A stretch of DNA of 5,367 nucleotides from an uncultured Pirellulaceae bacterium (GTDB lineage: Bacteria > Planctomycetota > Planctomycetia > Pirellulales > Pirellulaceae). Under the pieces are notes generated by a model. That model searched no databases and had not been told where the DNA came from. It worked only from the letters and a program-made list of their open reading frames with translations. The translations under genes were made by a program, and so were the position numbers. The DNA is taken from contig CAMYNE010000475.1 in assembly GCA_947259675.1 (NCBI GenBank), forward strand, positions 1-5,367, written 5' to 3'. Of this stretch, positions 5,367 through 5,367 are shown in pieces. Numbering within the stretch: the stretch's first letter is position 1; the number at the start of each line of letters is the position of its first letter.

Positions 5367-5367
5367 T

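Overview
The window looks like ordinary housekeeping chromosome from a planctomycete, most probably in or near the Pirellulales (inference, moderate confidence). The grounds are the style of the PPi-type phosphofructokinase, a mid-range GC content, weak or absent Shine-Dalgarno sequences before most starts, and the gene order M24 peptidase - accB - accC. No tRNA, rRNA, CRISPR array, insertion sequence, phage gene or attachment site was seen.

Left part (1-2168, + strand): the C-terminal end of an M24 metallopeptidase (Xaa-Pro aminopeptidase/dipeptidase type) is followed after 24 bases by accB (biotin carboxyl carrier protein). After a 111-base structured gap comes accC (biotin carboxylase). 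AccB and AccC form the biotin-carboxylation half of acetyl-CoA carboxylase, the first step of fatty acid synthesis; the carboxyltransferase subunits are not in the window. The accB-accC gap holds a nearly perfect 14-base tandem duplication and nested inverted repeats, so an RNA structure is possible there.

Middle part (2169-3183): bioY, the substrate-binding membrane subunit of a biotin ECF transporter, lies on the minus strand and converges on accC. A biotin importer thus sits beside the genes for the cell's main biotin-using enzyme. About 280 bases separate bioY from the next gene and hold only weak regulatory candidates.

Right-centre (about 3184-4499, + strand): a phosphofructokinase with the residue signature of pyrophosphate-dependent enzymes. 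Its 5' end is abnormal. The conserved phosphate-binding loop is encoded in frame, but no ATG, GTG or TTG lies between it and the preceding in-frame stop. A plausible N-terminal extension sits one frame away, which suggests a one-base deletion (real or assembly error) near 3237.

Right end (4532-5367, minus strand): the C-terminus of a NodU/CmcH-type carbamoyltransferase, an SxtJ-family four-helix membrane protein and a tiny DUF5989-type membrane protein lie in one tight operon. This three-gene set is the least understood and most interesting part of the window. It resembles the sxtI-sxtJ-sxtK block of saxitoxin clusters but occurs in many bacteria that make no toxin, and the role of its two membrane proteins is not established.
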